Shown here piece after piece: positions 24,918-35,155 of a stretch of DNA of 64,000 nt (position 1 is its first letter; the number at the start of each line of letters is the position of its first letter). The notes beneath the pieces were generated by a model. The model was not told where the DNA came from. It saw only the letters and a program-made list of their open reading frames with translations, and searched no databases. The position numbers and the translations under genes were made by a program. Source of the DNA: Phaffia rhodozyma (taxonomy: Eukaryota > Basidiomycota > Tremellomycetes > Cystofilobasidiales > Mrakiaceae); assembly GCA_014706385.1 (NCBI GenBank), contig JACGZH010000002.1:248001-312000 (forward strand), read 5' to 3'.

Positions 24918-27340
24918 ATGGCTTGGATCTGTGACTCTAACGAGGCAATCTCCCTCGTCCAGCGTGCGCTATAACTCTTTCTTCGCGTAGTCTTCTATCA
25001 GTTGGGAAACATCATGAACTGACCGTGTTTCTCTTACTCGCATCTGGGGAGGGCTGGAACACAGGACGGGACGAGCCTGATGCTGAAGCTTTGTGCAGTT
25101 CTTCAAAGTCAGAACAGGCTCTCATTCAACCGTACCATCCAGCATTCACCTACTCGATCTTTGGAGACGATCAAAAGATCTTTGGGTACAAAAACCTCAA
25201 GGTCCAGGTTCGTTAGAACAGACGCATTCCGTTCGCCCTCGACGCGTCCTGTTTGGTATCACTCATAAACAACAAACCGACCTAACCTGACGTCTGTTGG
25301 TCTTGTCTACACTCTTACCAGCTAAACCTTACCTCCGGAAGCCTTTACCAATTTCTTTCGGTGACATACGATGCCAAGATTGGGTCGAGCGCTACCCCGG
25401 CGGACGATATCTCGCTCAAGCTAGCTGATTTCCTAGCTCCTGGTGAGCCGAAGCCGTTCCTAAGCCACTTCGATCAAACTTGGAAAAGGTATCTGATTTG
25501 GTTTGACGACGTTCAATCGTCACTGATGTCTCTATGCATTTAGACCACACGACCTCTTCTGCTGAGTTTGACGCGCGTCTAAAGGCGGACGCACTTTCCT
25601 TCAAGCCGTTCGGGACAAAGATCGGAGAATACTCGAGACCTACAGGAGAGGCATTGGAGAGAAAGAAGGCGGAAAAGGGAAGGAAACGAAAATTTGTGGA
25701 TCCTGACGAAGAAGATGGGGCTGTAGATCAGGGAGAGAGTGATTCAGAAGTTGTCGTCTATGAACTTTGGAAGGTGTGTACCTGTTCTATGGTGATACTT
25801 GCTTTACAAACAAACACCTGCTGAAACTCAAAAATATCCTTGCTCGATTGATGGGATCGTAGACGAGCTTATCTGACCCGGATTTCAGAAAATATCACCG
25901 AAGAATGCAAATTCTAGTCCCTTTGTACATAGAAGGAGGACAATACGTTGAGGTAGGTATCTTCCTTCCCACACAACCCTACTAACCATCAAGGCTAACC
26001 GCGCTCTCTAACGATCAACCAGGAGGACGATGACCGGTGGGAGTTTATTATCTCGTATGTCCACTCCTCAATTTCTGAATTGCGTTGAGTCTCAGCTTGA
26101 CTTTATGCTTCTCTACTCCTTATTGAAAGGTATGAAAAAAGGCGGCGCCCAACACCGACGACGTCTAAAAAGACAGCGGGACTTTCGTCCTCAGACTCGC
26201 CAAAGATAGAGACCATAGACAGATCAGAGAAGGAAGAAGCATGGACTTACCATTTCGTTGGGTATACGAGTCTCTATCCGTTCTTCCATTATCCGGACAT
26301 GATTAGACTCAGACTAAGGTATATTCTCAGCGATTTAAACTTTTCATAAAGCACATGAAAGTTGATCAAGGTTTCCGTTATATTTGTTCGAGCAGCCAAT
26401 TTATCGTCTTACCTGCTTATCATGGACAGTTCGTACATGTTCTTCGAGTTTCAGGCTTTTTGCGAAAAAAATAAAGTTGACGTTTGATTTGGCTCGTATG
26501 TTGAATGTCTTTTGTCATTTCAGAGGTCATGGCTGTAAGTATCTTCTCTGTATAAGCCTCATGGTTGTGTTACCCTGCTTTTTAAAGATTGTCCTTTCTT
26601 AACACCCCCTTCCCCTCCTCTACCTATCCTCGAAAATAAAGCCGCGCTATACTCGGCTGTATATGCATATACCCTCACGATATCTTCAATAGCAGAATTG
26701 ACGATCGAAGATCCTTCCGAGATCGTCGATGATCTGCGAGACATTTGCGATTTAAGGATGCTCGAGCGATTGGTCAAAAAAGGAGAGTTCGATGGAAAGC
26801 TCAAGTTGGATCGACATGTCGGTGTGGACAAAGCCTGGCTGGAAGCAAAGAGGAAGGAGTTGAAACTAGCCAAAGTAAGTCTGAGGGGTTCCTCTTAATT
26901 CAACCTTCTCCTTATCATCCCTAAGAACCAAAACAATTTGATACACATCTAACCAATCTTGCTTCCTTTTTTTTGTACCTCTGATAGCGCCAATTCCAAA
27001 GACTATACGAGATCCTTCTGCTTCATGTGCTCGATCCTAAAGATAGGATAGCAAACAAAGCATACAGGTTGTTTGTCAAAGAACGACTCTACCGGTTCAA
27101 TTATGTTTGTCTCTTTTTCTTTTTTCCTCTGTATCTTTCTCTTTCCTTCGGTCTGACAGCATTCCTTCTCTCTTTCTCTATCTTCAACCGCTGAAACTGG
27201 GGCCGGCCTGAATGCAGGACCAATTGAGTCAAATTGATCAATCAGAACGAATAGAAAAACTTCGAGAGACGTTCAACACTGTCGAGGACCATTATGTAGA
27301 ACTACTCGACAGGGCTCGGCTGGATCCTTTCGAGTGCTGA
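24918..27340 (+). CDS. HAT1: Type B histone acetyltransferase Hat1
   Basis: Hat1 acetylates newly made histone H4 (Lys5 and Lys12) before nuclear deposition, with a Hat2/RbAp46-type partner. Twelve exons (24918-24963, 25089-25207, 25322-25442, 25544-25773, 25863-25952, 26023-26054, 26130-26318, 26396-26428, 26524-26534, 26642-26874, 26988-27104, 27218-27340) give 447 residues. Marks in order: MAWICDSNEAISLV, HPAFTYSIFGDDQKIFGY, YEKRRRPTT, FVGYTSLYPFFHYPD, and the acetyl-CoA loop LPAYHGQGHGSALY, then RQFQRLYEILLLH. The loop is assembled across exons 8, 9 and 10, and exon 9 is only 11 bases. The first exon was chosen because it restores the conserved N-terminal strand; its acceptor is GAAG, so the first 15 residues are less certain than the rest. 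Confidence 0.93.
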
Positions 27341-27814
27341 TTTCTTTTTGTTCTCTAGTTTTGCGCGTTGATTCATGAAACTCTTCTTTCACGATTTCAA
27401 GACTCGGTCTCGTTTGGATGATTTGGGTTCGAGAAGGTCGAAAGGGAAAGACGACGGAAAAGAGAAACTAACGACGAGACACAAATTGAGGTGCGAGAAA
27501 GGAGGAGCATGCTTATATCGAGCTCGTTCACATCCACATGTTGATCAAATCAAGATAGAACAAGAGATAAGCCGGGAGACACTAGAGATTATTATCGATA
27601 TGCTTCAGAAGATTAGACAGAGGGCAGAACAGTTCGTGCCGATGATCACATTGTCAAGGGAAGAAAAGGGAAAAAGCAGAGACAGGAAGAAGGAAAAGCA
27701 GTCTGGGTAGGGTAAATAGTCCGATGATAAATCAGAGGAACTCAAGTGTTGACAGAACGATAGAAAGGAGGAGAAAGACAAAGGGGACAACAAGGACGCC
27801 TTTTGATTGTCTCT
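27341..27814. other. Convergent intergenic region between HAT1 and the four-helix membrane protein gene
   Basis: 474 bases of 3'-flanking DNA, purine-rich on the top strand towards the right. No gene or repeat was recognised. Confidence 0.6.
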
Positions 27815-29368
27815 TCAGACTACTCCTCCCTGGTCTTCGTTCGTCCTCGTGCTTCTTCCACTCTCGCCGAACCCGGCCTGCCTCCGGGATCTCTCCCATG
27901 CCTCGTCCTCCTCCTCATTCGCATGAGCTGCGCCTCCGTGAGCGATCATATAGGCACGTTCGGCCTCTTGATTCTCTTGATGTTGTTGCCATTCTCTTCG
28001 TTCGGATTCGGCGAGTGACTGGTTCCATGCTTCATCCTCCGCAGAAGCTGCCACAAAGGATTGTTTCGAGTCTATGTCGTGCGATGATCCAGAGGCGGGT
28101 GGGCCGGCTATAGGAGCATGAGGGTTGATTCGGATAGGCAAAGGAATCTATAGTCAGCTGAATATGGTCAAGCAGCGAAGGAAAAAGAGAAAGGAACGAA
28201 CGATAAGGAGGTGCGGTGGGAGGAGCGTATTCCGGAACTCGACCTTGGTAAGCGGTCAGAGGAACTCCCAACGAAGGATCGTTCTCGTGGACCTCATTGG
28301 CCTGGCTGAACACAGCTGCCTGAGCGAGTTGTCGAGCATAGCCAACTGCAAACATTGCAATGACGGCCTTTGAATATGCTAGCACGAGGATCAGAGGCAG
28401 TCAAGATAGAGGTAGCAGAGAAAGGCACGAGAAGGAAAGGAAGGTTAACTGACGGCGATGATGGTAGTAGCGCATAGCCAGATGACATCTGACCAGATGG
28501 TCCTGCTCCACCTGCTTGCACAATAATCCTGAGCATCCTCCGAACCAAGCACGGTCGAACTGGATCCCCACCAGCTAGAAGATACACCTGTTGTCGTAGC
28601 GGCAGTGACACAGGCTGCCTTCAAGTCGCTCTGTGGATCCAGATGTTGAGTCAAGAAGGGATAGATGACGTGTTCAGAGCACGGATGATACAACTTTCAA
28701 CATGGAGCAGAGCAAACGGACGCACCTTGAAGGCAATTTCGGCAACAATGTTGACAACCCCGGCGATGAATGCTAGCAGAATTACAATGAGGGCTCCGGC
28801 CGAATACATTTTGACGGCTCTTCGGGATTGCTGTGGAAGACAATATAAGCCCTCTTGAATTGAGACAGAGTACGCGAGAGAGAGAGAGAGAAGAGCAAAC
28901 CTTGAAGCAAGCGGCCAAACCAAGGATCTCGATAGCTCCGATGATCAAATAGAGGACTGCACTGATGATATCCGTGATCCTCATCCTCGAGGTCTCGGTG
29001 GAGGACGACAGGTATCTGAGTGATCTGACGGCTGCGATGATTGACCAAATCGCCCCCGCGATCGCAGCAATGACGACAACGATCTGTGTGGTCAACGAAA
29101 GTTTCGAAGAAACGCATAGGGATCAGCAACAGGTGCATCAGATAAAGGTAAACTATCGACTGGACTGCGAGCGGAAAGAAGAACGGCAGCAAGGAAAGTG
29201 ACCGTACGTACTCTGACGGATCCATTTCTAGTGTCTGCCAGCGCTTGGATGGGCCTTTGGATGGAATAAGCCGGTGGAGGTGCCGATGCTGAAAGAAAGG
29301 AATCGTCTGTCAGTTGACTCTCGACAGATCCAACTCCAAACAAGGTTTCTATACGTACGATTGTTCAT
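27815..29368 (-). CDS. Four-helix integral membrane protein with acidic C-terminal tail
   Basis: I do not recognise the family. Seven exons in frame (29368-29359, 29288-29212, 29083-28901, 28830-28726, 28630-28450, 28378-28202, 28107-27815) give 341 residues. Hydrophobic segments lie near residues 29-47, 65-87, 97-121 and 168-198, each followed by a basic patch, as in tetraspan or MARVEL-like proteins. Between helices 3 and 4 is a Ser/Thr/Trp-rich loop. The N-terminus has PPPAYS, a PPxY motif that could bind WW domains of a Nedd4/Rsp5 ligase. The C-terminal 130 residues are polar, with PPYPGPPASG and then many Glu, Gln and Arg. The start is uncertain: MNNPSAPPP is the only in-frame ATG I find, and its first exon has only ten coding bases. 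The fifth donor choice is also tentative. Confidence 0.6.
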
Positions 29369-30089
29369 AACGTCGTTGGTACGGGTGATGGTTGTATGGA
29401 TGTATGCTGGTGCTGCATATGACGACGACAACCAGCGTTTCAGTGTATGGAACAGTTAAGAGAGTGGTGAACTTGGTGATCAGACTGTTAGGGTTACGCC
29501 AACCATCTACCCACACCGTGCGCGCACACATTAGGCGTCCCGTTTGATGGTCATCGAACAGAAAGAAGACTCTGGACATGTCGGGTGGGTGTACGACAGT
29601 CCATGACACCGTTCAAAGCATGCGAGACTGTATTGAGACCATATCTGTTGTGGGTTTGTCCTTCCATCAGCCGTCGCTCTCTGACGCCTCTGAGTGTGCT
29701 CGCCTTTGTCGCGTTCCCTTACTCGCTTAGACTTTCATTCAGAAATCTCGCAGATCCCGACAAACACCTCCAGTACCTTACACAAACCCATCCTTCCGGA
29801 AGCGTCGTGGCCGATTGAGCTGCAGAGTGTACGGAGGCCAGAAGGAAGCAACGCAGGCCACACGTCTGGTCGCTCTATCTAATCTATCTAATCTTGTAAC
29901 CCTGGTTGTAACCAATTGATTTACGTAATCACCACCCCAGCCCAGGCCGTTCAGCCCTTGATCATGCCGCCATCTCTTTCCACTCGACTGCCATCATCCA
30001 GACGAGCCTTGTTGACCTTCCTTGCTCTCTTGCATACACACTCGCTCATTCACATACAGACTCATATCCACGCTCACACACTCACACAA

Positions 30090-30133
<44 letters not shown>

Positions 30134-30156
30134 AGACATACAGACATCGAGTAGCC
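29369..30156. promoter_or_regulatory. Divergent intergenic region of the four-helix protein and UPF0662 genes
   Basis: 788 bases hold both promoters. The UPF0662 side ends in a CT/CA dinucleotide tract (about 30089-30130) just 26 bases before its start codon. If the four-helix protein has an upstream coding exon, it would be here near 29400-29610, where a frame is open but lacks a convincing ATG. Confidence 0.5.
30089..30130. repeat. CT then CA dinucleotide microsatellite
   Basis: A CT run passes directly into about 14 CA units ending at 30130. It lies in the presumed leader of the UPF0662 gene and is likely to vary in length. Confidence 0.9.
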
Positions 30157-33100
30157 ATGGTGCCACAGGAAGAACTCTCGATCCTTGAATCCCTAATCAA
30201 GTCGGTCCTCTTTGCCACGTTGTTTCCTATTCTCCTGTGTTCAAACTAACCGCCATGACTCGTCGATTCTCTTCTTCTTCTATCTTTCTTTCTTCCTCTC
30301 TGTTATCTCTTCGTTCCGTATATGCTTTCCGAACTTGATCTGTTTTCTTCGACAGCATCCGAACAAGGTGCGTTCCATACCCAAGCTTATCCCCTATCGG
30401 ATCAATGCTGACGACCAATCTCTGGGGTCTACACCACATTGTTAATCTAGACTTCAAGCTCTCAAGAAAGCTAGTGCGACAGAGTACATCAGACCTCAAG
30501 GTTCGTCTCTCCCTTGTCTTTCTTCCTCGACTTCTTTCTATGGTTCTAGCGTTGCCGTGCGTTGGTGTCCCGCTCAACATGGTCTAATGCACACATACGT
30601 TCTTGTTCTTGGCATTCGACCGGTTGCCAATACTTCTCACACAGATGTCGAATCGATCTATCACGCTGTCCTCAAGCAAGGTTCGTTTCTTTTCTTCTTC
30701 CCGAGTTTGTCCCTATACATAATTCCGTTCTGATCAAGGACAGATCTACTCCCGCTTCTGCATCCATAGTGACCAAGTTAAATGATGTCCGAGACGAAAA
30801 CTCATCAGAGGACCAGACAAACGCACCGTCGTCCACAGAAGTTGAGGTCACTCAACCGAATAGGGTCGATCAAACCTTGTCGGATGTCTTCTCGCTCGTG
30901 TCTCTGTTCTTCTTGACGGTAAGAGCCCTTGTTCATCTCTCTAGTTCCTCATGTTCCATTTCGTCATCAAACAAGATTCGGCGAACAACCAGCACCCTAT
31001 CGGGTGGCCGAATTTCCACATCCAGCGTATTCCGACGTTCCCTCTATACTGGCTACCCTTATATCATGCCTCTTCTACGCATCCGCCATCCCTCTGTCCA
31101 CTCCCAGATTCTTGTAGACCTAATGCTTGTTCTTCTCGTTTGTGTAGATCGGTAAATCCCGAACATCCGTCGCTGGATTCTGTCAATTGGCTAGCATGCG
31201 TGTAAGTGTTTTTATCTATTTTGTCTTTGTCTTCATCCTGTGCAAATCAATATCACGCACGTCTCATCCTTTCTTATCTACTCCACCGATTGATACAACA
31301 CAGCAACTACTACAACATATGAATGAATCCGGAGTGTACACTGAGACGGATCTCCAACCGTTTAGAACACGTCTGGAGCAACTTAAACAGGTCATCCAGG
31401 CTGAGACCGAGAGCAAGCAACTACCCGAGGCGATGGAAAAGCTCTTGACGCGAAAATGGGAAGATTCCGGTTTGTCTCCTTGCCTTATCTCGTTATCTCC
31501 TTGCTCATAAGTAGCATTTTTCGTGCGATAATATTTACATGGCTGATAATCAATTGTTTTCTATCCGGCGCTGGATGTGCTTTCTTGGTCATCGTCTGCG
31601 CGACATCTCTCCCCTCATGTAAACCCCACTGACCTTAACCGCAAACAAAAACAAAAACACGTACTCTCCTTTTAGAACGATTGCTGAACAACCTGTTCAA
31701 ATCACTTTCGGTTCTTTCGGTCGAACTTGTACCGATACATCAACGGATCGTTCAGATGAGGAGACAGCTTTCCAGTTTGGCCGCATTGGAAAAGCCACCG
31801 AAGCAGGAAGTCAAGGCGCTTCTGGAAGAACTGAGAAAGATTGATAGGCAGGTCCCTCTCCATCCTAAAAATTCGATTCCTCTTGTCTTGCTTGAGACTT
31901 TCTGACTTTCTCAATCGGGGTTCCGCACCATTTAATGTAGTAAACGTGTGGATGGAAAATTTTTGGGACCGGGAGGATCTTCTGTGCCCACAGGTCAAGC
32001 GTACGTTCACATGCTTCCATGCTCGAATACCGGTCACCGCTGACGTTTCTTGCTTGTCTTTATCAAATCCATCTCGCTGGCTTGCAATCGAGTAGAATTC
32101 TATCGGGACTACTAGAGGAGTGTTTCGAGATCGCTCAGGACTTGCGTGCGCTGCATGAGGATGAGGTTCCGACGCCATTGAAGCCGGTATGTGAAAACCA
32201 TGCATCAGGTTTGAGGTTCAAGCCCTTGTTCATAGCAACACGCTGACGCCTGTTCGTCCCTGCTGGGTACGGTTGATGGGAGAATAGATCTTCGACCGAC
32301 TGAGCGAGCTTAGAGCAAAACTGGAAAGATTACAGCTTACCCATCGATGGACTCTTCGAGAGACAGACTTGTACAAGTAAGTGACTGTCCGCGCACCTTT
32401 GCTGGGTCGTTCCACGCGTCGATAGACGAGCCAACTCTTTTTGAGTGTTCCATCCTTTCTTTCTTAGTTACTCAATGGCTCTCCAGGAAATCGACTCGAT
32501 GCGGGTGGATGGAAAGTTTGTGGACGCCGAGGGAGAGATGCCGCCCGAGGGTCAATATGTGAGTGTGTCTCTACACGAGAGCATGATCGAGAGTCTTATT
32601 GATCGTTGGTGGTTCCATATGGGTCTTGTTCTGTTCCTTCGCTCTTGTAGGGTTTGCTGTATCTGCTGAGGAGATGTCACGGTTTGATTTATAAACTCAT
32701 GTCTTCATCTGAACCTATCTCGGAAGAACTTATGCCTATAGTGCGTCCGTCTCTCTTCTTCCTTTTGAATGAACTGTTTGCTGATGGCGCTCTATCTTGG
32801 ATGACCAATGTAGGCAAACAAGCTGTCGACGATTAAGAAGTGCTTAAACGAAGTCCTTAAGTACGGAGGTCCATTCTCGGCACGAGATCTCTACCCGGTG
32901 AGTGCCTTCGCACCTTTTCTCGCTCATATAAATTACAGGAACATCATTCTGAGTTCTGCTCTTCGTGGAAACCCCATATCGTCCGTCCATCCGTATGGTA
33001 TGCTCGGGTATTTAGTATCATCTGGCATTGCATCAATTGGACTCGATGAGGAAAGATGGAAAGTTCATGGCTCAAGACGGGTCAGTGTTCACATTTTCTC

Positions 33101-33361
33101 TTTGGTGTTCTTGAGAAGAAAGTTGCATGATAAGGATCGTCTGTTGATGTCATGTGATTGTGTATGCCGGAAATGATAGGTCTATTCCGGAAGGTCAAGC
33201 GATTTTAGTAGCTCATCTATCTGAGTGCCATGAGCTTCTAGAAATGTTCGTGTTCTTCCTTCACTTATCAAGTTTCGTTATAGGACCTGTTTGGGCTAAC
33301 TTGGAGTCATGATGGTTCTTTTAGGCTCAAGGCAGGGATGGATGAAGAAGATTCTGATTAA
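30157..33361 (+). CDS. UPF0662 / DUF2408 family protein (yeast YPL260W-like)
   Basis: A conserved fungal protein of unknown biochemical activity. Seventeen exons join in frame: 30157-30200, 30356-30367, 30451-30500, 30645-30680, 30770-30918, 31148-31201, 31304-31469, 31676-31847, 31941-32000, 32093-32186, 32288-32376, 32468-32558, 32651-32740, 32814-32897, 33016-33080, 33180-33245, 33325-33361, giving 452 residues. It is largely helical. A short unit occurs three times: RVDGKFLGPGG, RVDGKFVDAEG and RKDGKFMAQDG, the last two inside longer repeats (YNYSMALQEIDSM and YPYHLALHQLDSM). Other family-like segments are YTETDLQPF and GLLEECFEIAQDL. Exon 2 has 12 bases, and intron 8 begins with GC. The protein ends in an acidic EEDSD. 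Family recognition is from memory of UPF0662 members and fairly firm. Confidence 0.8.
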
Positions 33362-35155
33362 AATAAAAAATCCCCTTCTTTTCATCACCGGTCTTTTATT
33401 TTATTTATGTCTTGTTCATGTTTTTCGGATTTTTCCTCACCGCACCTCTTCTCTGTTCTTCTCTTCCAAATCTCGTTTCTTGTCCGCTCTTGCTCCTTTC
33501 CGTACTTTGGTCCTTTTTCCGATCGTCTGTCGTTCTTCTCCTTCTTATCTATCACTCATAATTCTTGATCTTTCATTTGGGCACTCTTTCTTTCCTTTCC
33601 CCTCTCCTCTTTGTTCCATATTCCTTTTTGTTCTTCCCTTTAATCGTTCTCACGATTTCCTTCATCCTGTCCATCCGTTTTCTCTCCTCTTTGCTTCTTT
33701 CTTTCCTCCTCCCAATTTTTTTTCTTTTCTTTCTCTTTCGGCTCCTGCTCAATCTACTTCTTGACGTCCTTCCCGACGTCTTGTTGGATATTCTTAGGGA
33801 AAAAGAAAAGAAGAAAAGTCATCTTGACGAATAGGCCCCGCGGAAAGCAGAGAAAGGGAATGACAGAGGGGGGTCCGGCGTGCACAGAATCCATTTACCC
33901 CAGACACGACCCTTGGACGCGCCAGCTCGTTCTCTCGCGCGCGCAAGTAGAACGATGTCAGCTGTGTATATCGCGATGGACGATAGCCAGGAAGGGCTTG
34001 GTCTTTCCTGTGGTTTGATGTCAGCCGACGATAGAACGCTCATGGAGGTGTTCTGTCTGGAGGATGAACCTAGGTAGGGACACTGAACGAAGTCGGCGAC
34101 ACGTGAGAACGAAGAAGAGAACAGAAAGGATGGAACCACGAGTTGCTTGGGAGACGTGTGGTAGAGATAGAGCGTACCATGACAGACACAGATGAGAGAT
34201 AAATGCATAGCATAGCATGGCGTGGCATAACGTAGTATAAGAAGTTTGGGGAAAGAAAATAAACCAGTCAAAACTCTTTCGCCCTCCTTCTCCACTTCCT
34301 GTCGATCGTCCAACCATCTAACGAATTAAAACAGGGAGAGAGAGAGAAGAAAAAGGCAGAAGAAAAAAAGGAAGAGAAAGGAAAGAGGAGGTTGAAGAAC
34401 AGACGATAGTTGACAGATGATAGACAGCAAATGACAAACAATAGATGATAGACGATTAGAAGAAAAAAAAACGATGCAGCCTAAGAATAGGAGCAGAGAG
34501 GACAGCGGATGTATCAAGAACGATAGAGAACCACAGAACGGGACAGAAAGTTGAAAGGCCGGAAAGAACGAAACATGGAAGGAAAGAGCAGAGCAAGATC
34601 GGTAGAACCGATCAATATAAAACGAGGTTATGTGGGATGAAGGAAGATATAGAGAGAAGCATCTCGGACAAACAGTGGAGGGGCATGCGCAGAATGAAAC
34701 AAAGAGAAGGAGAGTGAGAGATAAGAGACGAAAAACGAAGGGGAAAAAAGACCGGGAGCAGATGTAGGTTTGTAGAATCTTTGGTCTAGACTAGCTAGGA
34801 CCAAACCTTGACGATGATATAGAACAGTATGAAACATCTACAGAACAAGAACAAGAAAAGGGCGTGGATATGATCATAGGGTTATCGTTATATTACAATT
34901 TCATTTTTCGTTCGGTTCATTCAGTTTCGTTCCCTCTGGGAGATAATTTACGTCCAGCGTTGCCTGCTCTATCTTCCTCATTGGGAATCGGTTGGATCTT
35001 CGTTATTTACCTTTTTGCGTGGATGATCGTTCAGTTCGTAGCGTTGCCCTCCGTCGAGTTGCTAGTAGAGGTCTCGATAGTCGGTGTGATCTGTTTGTTG
35101 CCAGCCGAAAAGAAATGGAAAAGAAAGAAAAGACCCGACCGTCAGTCTCGACCTA
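33362..35155. other. Convergent intergenic region between UPF0662 and the three-RRM gene
   Basis: 1.8 kb. From 33362 to about 33830 the top strand is strongly C/T-rich; from about 34080 to 34780 it is strongly A/G-rich. Each side is therefore pyrimidine-rich on the sense strand of the gene that runs into it, consistent with long 3' UTRs. Open frames here are low-complexity. I call no gene. Confidence 0.6.

Noticed and set aside
33880..34077. Plus-strand 65-codon frame with balanced composition (MDDSQEGLGLSCG)
   Set aside because: It stands alone, shows no domain or splice partner, and lies in a region otherwise typical of 3' flanks.
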